Shown: positions 44,401 through 47,244 of the stretch, one piece after another
Layout: each line of letters opens with the position of its first letter
Numbering within the stretch: position 1 is the stretch's first letter
From: CAYXDO01 sp964463485
Lineage (GTDB): Bacteria; Myxococcota; Kuafuiibacteriia; Kuafuiibacteriales; Kuafuiibacteriaceae
Reading direction: 5' to 3'
Length of the DNA: 47,244 nucleotides
NCBI GenBank assembly: GCA_964463485.1
Contig: CAYXDO010000082.1
Span: forward strand, 1 to 47,244
Notes under the pieces: generated by a model
What the model was told of the DNA's origin: nothing
Seen by the model: only the letters and a program-made list of their open reading frames with translations
Databases searched by the model: none
Program-made: the position numbers and the translations under genes

Positions 44401-45139
44401 CGGCCCTGGCGTTGCGGGCCCACAGATAGCCCGTGACCGTGTCGATCACGGCGTCGTTTTCGGGGACGCTGTCCTCACCGGTAGCATCGCCCTGGCAGGG
44501 CAGCACGACGAATCGCCTGGCCGGATCCCATTGGACGTGAGGGCGGTGCCACCCCTCTTCTCCCGGAATCCGCCAGTAGCGCTGGCCGACATTGGCAAGC
44601 AAGGCGGGACCGGCCCGAGCCTTCCGAACGGGCCATAGGAGCCCGTCCTGCTGAGTCTGGTTGCCGTGGCAACCGAAATCCCACCCTGTGCCAGGGACCA
44701 TGTTGGTAGACCCGTGAAAGAAGTTGCGAACGACGTTTTGGAACCCCTTGCTCTCGAGCCACGCGGCGGCTCCGTCGATGCACGTCGACCGTCCGAAGTG
44801 AGTGAGGCTCCAGAGCTCACGCAGGTTCGGCACGCGCCAGTCCGAGTAGCCGAGTCCGTCGCGCCGTCCTTCGTTCATGTCGTCGACGAGCTGGTATTGT
44901 TCTTCGGCCCCGACCACCGGAAGGCGCGCGGCGTCCCTCGGCCACATGAGACCGGTAAGTTTGTCGACGATGAGTACGTCCCGAAGGATCTCGAAGCGCG
45001 GCTCCGGCCACGCGATTCCTCCCAGGTCGCCGGGCGCCCCCGTTTTCGGCAAGCGGACCATGTGTTGGCCCGTCGCCGTCAGGGGCGCGAACGATGCGAC
45101 CGCAGCCAGTAGGGTCCAAAGTCTCCGCGGATGACTCAC
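41435..45139 (-). CDS. Large secreted multidomain protein (DUF1566, TSP3, DUF11 types)
   Basis: 1234 residues from GTG 45139; no ribosome site is visible. The signal peptide is RLWTLLAAVASFAPLTATG. Two DUF1566/Lcl-type units follow (LTGLMWPRDAARLP, GYSDWRVPNLRELWSL; then VTGYLWARNARA, GLSGWRMPDLLELTSF). Next is an HYDIN/DUF1573-like segment (RVTVHNDGWVPLQVLDVAIE), a thrombospondin type-3 repeat with calcium loops (DFDGDGIPDWTDRC and DEDGDGAGDACDPC), a long propeller-like stretch of beta strands, and a DUF11-type beta domain (VVKNNGPEVARGITVEVRLE). Near the C-terminus are two hydrophobic runs separated by RRR, then a Cys-rich CTCGDE and 60 more residues. Probably anchored at the surface or secreted. 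The gene is flanked by repeat arrays A and B. Confidence 0.85.
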   Translation of the reverse strand: MSHPRRLWTLLAAVASFAPLTATGQHMVRLPKTGAPGDLGGIAWPEPRFEILRDVLIVDKLTGLMWPRDAARLPVVGAEEQYQLVDDMNEGRRDGLGYSDWRVPNLRELWSLTHFGRSTCIDGAAAWLESKGFQNVVRNFFHGSTNMVPGTGWDFGCHGNQTQQDGLLWPVRKARAGPALLANVGQRYWRIPGEEGWHRPHVQWDPARRFVVLPCQGDATGEDSVPENDAVIDTVTGYLWARNARAVTPAVPFDEAAAEAAGMSLCGLSGWRMPDLLELTSFIPLDGSIDLTDYLPEHASIVGLVPCLPGNCPSTVFFSSTPNPVAPGELRIGFITHHTYDFYSTTVPWVTSDARLEGWTMPVRETWGSIRVDGAFEAFPATPVGEISDAQRVTVHNDGWVPLQVLDVAIEGEDSGQFNLDYEDCTLAVIWDQDYEKLRDEYYVDECEIRVSYVPNEAGDHSAQLVIPSFDRDHDPVRLSMHGSALVRDFDGDGIPDWTDRCVEVKDPDQVDEDGDGAGDACDPCAGDGDNACLWAQEVADLGPERSTLGDKPRISIDHRGTLHVAHLGSDSDESYVRYSRSPAPRIWESEEIARAADVPDRLGIDVDVAIATDGDGRPSIAYFDDLKEEVQAADKRALGWGFETLEATRRSHWHPQMLDMFADRVGTMYLVFLQTDWSRLRVGRRITGGTWSIEDLSTVEDADDTACVASQRGRPVVAYGDFDRRAFMFAERRGAGWVAEPVDEGVRVSECDLLVDEAGTAHLAYTAVDADQDTDLIYAQKLDGGRWRRERVLKALGASGTADSISIARSADRRISVVWLPHDAIPGQVSTAERGPHGGWVFSKIPLELTDRQGSSDAALDDAGIIHVLYGGSVAGTVPEQPWLRRPALLHATRPVYNPSGADLRLDLSEHPDPGWVGGAMIFTIVVKNNGPEVARGITVEVRLEGGGKLSGDPPENCTMTQGGLSCTIEELPNQAERVYELAVEAAKRGKVSMSAEVSSTSLDPIASNNQASIDAEVGFAPFRPSAGPLPFSPAPAGPGESDVPVAEYGIWSGTREAIQLSAAVVRLSGDSNASIGSLAIHRDADEDGRVGERDSVLATSTPLGDSTFSMRLDPPVTVAQGEVLALLLVADFEASDHASAAGLLGGVLLLLGAALLGRRRGFVVAGVATLAVATLATCTCGDEPGEPPPPPVAAAATHLRFTLIDLEARGLTSTLALSFDGMPVQGPRVTVR

Positions 45140-45252
45140 CGGCCGTCGTGTTGCATAACTTGCACCCGAGCTCCCGTGGACCGGTCACGCCCTCGCGCGG
45201 CGCAGAAAACTCGCCCTTCCTCTCTCTTCGCGCGCAGCTTGCCTGCCTCCCC

Positions 45253-45393
45253 AATTCAAGCCGTGCCTCCCCAAATTCAAGCCGTGCCCCCCAATTTCAA
45301 GCCGTGCCCCCCAATTTCAAGCCGTGCCCCCCAAATTCAAGCCGTCCCCCCCCCCTGTGTCCGATTTTTTTCCCAAATTCAAGCCGTGCCCCC
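45253..45393. repeat. Repeat array B (6 copies)
   Basis: Units start at 45253, 45274, 45293, 45313, 45334 and 45376. The core is AA(A/T)TTCAAGCCGTGCC with C-runs between; period about 19-21 bases, except the last (42), which contains CTGTGTCCGATTTTTTTC. The opposite strand has a series of G-runs separated by CACGGCTTGAA. It begins 114 bases upstream of the 1234-residue gene start and is joined directly to the conserved tail at 45394. Confidence 0.95.
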
Positions 45394-45560
45394 CTGTGAC
45401 CGATTTTCGGTGGGCGGTCGGAAGTGTTCAGTAGTGACTCAGCTGAGTTTCGCGTAACAGCGGGGGCCCGCTGTGACAGCCCGGCGCCAAATTCAGGTTG
45501 CGGACGACGCCGGCGGAGGCTTTCGCGGCGCTCGAAGGAGCTCTTCTTACGCTGAGGTCG
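45394..45560. repeat. Conserved tail of the compound repeat, copy B
   Basis: About 165 bases that closely match 46714-46880. It opens with CTGTGACCGATTTTCGGTGG and GCGGTCGGAA. It carries two palindromes: ACTCAGCTGAGT at 45437-45448 and ACAGCGGGGGCCCGCTGT at 45457-45474. A conserved patch follows (CGGCGCC(A/G)AATTCAGGTT and GCCGGCGGAG). The tail joined to the C-rich array forms the whole compound element. Confidence 0.9.
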
Positions 45561-45689
45561 AGCTTACTGGACCTGCCGCCTACGACCAACTCCACCAGTG
45601 TCACCGTAAAGATCCCAGCGGCAAACGCCTTCACGAAAGAGGCCTTGACCGCCATGATGGATCGGGTCGAGCGAGGACAGCGGCCATGA
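45477..45689 (+). other. Short open frame over and beyond tail B, possible gene remnant
   Basis: From just after a stop at 45474-45476 a frame reads QPGAKFRLRTTPAEAFAALE and runs to a stop at 45687-45689. In the second copy the equivalent frame reads QPGAEFRFRTAPAELLAALE (from 46801) and continues to the window end. The two agree at the protein level with conservative changes, which suggests a fragment of a once-coding or still-coding region. I do not recognise the family. There is no ATG and no clear ribosome site. Confidence 0.3.
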
Positions 45690-46021
<332 letters not shown>

Positions 46022-46305
46022 ATGACGCTGCGATTCGAATGGAATCAACGAAAGGCTCGAGACAATCGTGAGAAGCATGGCGTAGCCTTCGAAAATGCGG
46101 CCACAGCGTTCATGGATCCGCTTTCAACAACAATTTTTGACCCAGACAATTCGGACGACGAGGATCGCTTCATTTGTTGGGCCAGATGAACGGAGGTGAT
46201 CTCGTCGTGGTCGTGCACACAGACCGAGACGATGTGATTCGGATAATTTCTGCACGGCAGGCAACGCGACACGAGAGAAAGCAATATGAAGAAGGACAAA
46301 ACTAG
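46022..46305 (+). pseudogene. BrnT-type toxin, apparently frameshifted
   Basis: From ATG 46022 a frame encodes the BrnT (DUF497) N-terminal part: RFEWNQRKARDNREKHGVAF, then AATAFMDPLSTTIFDPDN, ending early at a TGA at 46187-46189 after DEDRFICWAR. The rest of the family pattern continues in the next frame, from about 46177: LGQMNGGDLVVVVHTDRDDV and IRIISARQATRHERKQYEEG, to a TAG at 46303-46305. A single frameshift near 46175 would restore a normal 94-residue toxin. The active His and the Arg-rich end are present across the two frames. Such RNases are held inactive by the antitoxin encoded downstream. Either the gene is broken or a base was misread in the assembly. Confidence 0.75.
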
Positions 46306-46531
46306 TTATGAGACCATGCGAGCCGAATACGACTTTTCGAAAGGAGTCCGCGGAAAGTACGTCGATAGAATTCGTGAGGGCTCGAACGTGGTCGTTCTTG
46401 ATCCTGATGTTGCTGAACTCTATCCAACATCGGAAGCTGTGAATCGAGCTTTGCGCGCGATAGCCTCAGCTGCTCCGCAACCGCAACCACGACCGAAGCG
46501 ACGCACTAAGGCCAAGGCAATTGGGGAATAG
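46286..46531 (+). CDS. Antitoxin partner of the BrnT-type toxin
   Basis: 81 residues from ATG 46286, which overlaps the end of the toxin frame by 20 bases, as usual in such pairs. The core MRAEYDFSKGVRGKYVDRI and NVVVLDPDVAELYPTSEAVN pattern is that of small antitoxins encoded after DUF497 toxins. The tail is Pro/Gln-rich and basic (PQPQPRPKRRTKAKA). It should bind and block the toxin and repress their promoter. Intact here, although the toxin seems frameshifted. Array C begins 18 bases after its stop. Confidence 0.8.
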   Translation: MKKDKTSYETMRAEYDFSKGVRGKYVDRIREGSNVVVLDPDVAELYPTSEAVNRALRAIASAAPQPQPRPKRRTKAKAIGE

Positions 46532-46548
46532 GAGGATTGGGTCCCCCC

Positions 46549-46713
46549 AATTCAAGCCGTGCGCGCCCCCCAAATTCAAGCCGTGCCCGCCCCGCCCCAA
46601 ATTCAAGCCGTGCCCCAAATTCAAGCCGTGCCCCCCCAAATTCAAGCCGTGCCCCCCCCATTTCAAGCCGTGCCCCCCCAATTCAAGCCGTGCCCCCCAA
46701 ATTCAAGCCGTGC
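46549..46713. repeat. Repeat array C (8 copies)
   Basis: Units start at 46549, 46573, 46600, 46618, 46639, 46660, 46680 and 46700. The core is A(A/T)TTCAAGCCGTGC followed by C-rich runs of variable length. Period 18-27, most often 20-21. It lies just after the antitoxin stop and is joined at 46714 to the conserved tail. Confidence 0.95.
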
Positions 46714-46880
46714 CCCTCTGTGACCGATTTTCGGTGGGCGGTCGGAATTGTTCAGTGGGTACTCACCTGAGTTTTGCGTCACAGCGGGGGCCCGCTGTAG
46801 CAGCCCGGCGCCGAATTCAGGTTTCGAACGGCGCCGGCGGAGCTCCTCGCAGCGCTCGAAAGGGCACTTCCAGACGCTAA
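46714..46880. repeat. Conserved tail of the compound repeat, copy C
   Basis: Matches 45394-45560. It holds ACTCACCTGAGT at 46761-46772 (imperfect here) and the perfect ACAGCGGGGGCCCGCTGT at 46781-46798. A frame on the plus strand continues open to the window end but overlaps the opposite-strand transposase end, so I do not call it a gene. Confidence 0.9.
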
Positions 46881-46962
46881 GAACGAGCCTGTCCGACTCG
46901 GCGACGCCGCGGGTCGATCGGGAGGCGCTGCGGGACCTCAGGCCGGTCGGAGCTCGCGCGAG

Positions 46963-47244
46963 CTACGTGGCGATGAGTCCCTGTCTCACCGACGTACTCG
47001 GACGGAAGCTCCAGGGAGGAAATGCCACAGACATCTTGCCGGCTCTGAACGCCGCGGATGCGGCCGCGTAGAGCGCGCGGAAGGCGCGAACCTGCTCGAG
47101 GTACTCGAACCAGCGCTTGTTCGTGGAAGCGTGGCAGAGCGGCCTCCAGCTCCGGTCGGTCTTCCTCGGTTGGCCATCGAACGGCTGCTCGAGGATCGCG
47201 TCGCGGCCGAGGACGTGGGGCTTCTTGGCGAGGAGTCTTTTCTC
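46963..47244 (-). CDS. C-terminal end of a probable transposase (RAYT/Y1-like), start beyond the window
   Basis: The minus frame is open from base 47244 to a TAG at 46963-46965, giving 93 residues. It includes LLAKKPHVLGRDAILEQPFD, then PLCHASTNKRWFEYLEQVRA and FRALYAAASAAFRAGKMSVA, with FPPWSFRPS near the end. I recall this layout (KKSPAPLCHAS, a helix with YR.A...FR.G, then FP.GSFPPP) from the C-termini of REP-associated tyrosine transposase-like proteins in myxobacterial genomes. The catalytic part would lie outside the window. It sits 83 bases from the repeat tail, which fits a transposase next to its repeat, but the family is from memory only. Confidence 0.45.
   Translation of the reverse strand, partial: EKRLLAKKPHVLGRDAILEQPFDGQPRKTDRSWRPLCHASTNKRWFEYLEQVRAFRALYAAASAAFRAGKMSVAFPPWSFRPSTSVRQGLIAT

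Noticed and set aside
42851..44638. A 595-codon plus-strand open frame inside the 1234-residue gene
   Set aside because: It is the antisense of clear DUF1566 and TSP3 motifs, and it has Val/Arg/His-rich residues without structure.
46521..46880. Coding of the arrays as PKFKPCPP-repeat proteins
   Set aside because: The frame shifts with C-run length between units, so no stable protein would result; no start or ribosome site fits.

Overview
The window is GC-rich throughout and reads as part of a myxobacterial (Myxococcota) chromosome. The clues are a C-terminal tail of the MYXO-CTERM type (Gly-Cys-Ser, a hydrophobic stretch, then Arg-Arg-Arg), many secreted lipoproteins with kelch, beta-propeller, RTX and Cys-rich repeats, a membrane-anchored Ser/Thr kinase, caspase-like proteins, and PEGA/TPR and J-like/TPR proteins. 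Both ends cut through genes. I see no rRNA, tRNA, CRISPR array or prophage.

Layout. (1) 1-16125 is rich in surface and secreted proteins: an RTX/Cys-rich lipoprotein (partial), a secreted caspase/EF-hand protein (locus 1) divergent from a membrane protein with a DUF4384-like C-terminus, a kelch lipoprotein, a PPC-like lipoprotein, a HEAT-like protein, a two-module secreted protein, a small membrane protein, and a PEGA protein coupled to a large propeller-type lipoprotein. (2) 16217-23067 is a sulfate or oxyanion uptake locus: a sigma-54-type activator divergent from an OprO/P-like porin followed by sbp-cysT-cysW-cysA with overlapping ends. (3) 23118-27422 holds the scar of a hybrid histidine kinase (PAS start joined to a receiver end), an FKBP isomerase, a zinc-ribbon/TPR protein, a PHP-domain lipoprotein and an RbfA-like protein. 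(4) 27448-34166 is a compact minus-strand operon, mostly with 4-base overlaps: moaA, propeller lipoprotein, MYXO-CTERM protein, ECF-type sigma factor, zinc-finger anti-sigma factor, then a second caspase/EF-hand protein (locus 2). (5) 34302-40810 has a PilO/GspM-like protein, a Ser/Thr kinase, an extragenic inverted-repeat element, a J-like/TPR protein, a TonB-receptor-like barrel and a histidine phosphatase. (6) 40792-47244 is a disturbed accessory region: a PAP2 phosphatase cut off by a repeat array, a 1234-residue secreted multidomain protein, two copies of a compound repeat element flanking a damaged BrnT-type toxin-antitoxin pair, and the end of a probable transposase.

The most interesting signals are these. 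First, the two caspase loci share one architecture (secreted caspase core, EF-hand loop, partner with a single membrane span and a DUF4384-like outer domain), and one of them is wired to its own sigma/anti-sigma pair. Second, an apparently undescribed compound repeat combines a C-rich minisatellite with a conserved tail carrying two palindromes. It occurs three times within 6 kb, next to a truncated gene, a toxin-antitoxin pair and a transposase end.

Functions are assigned from reading motifs by eye. No database search was run, so family names for divergent proteins are recognitions from memory and their confidence is set accordingly.
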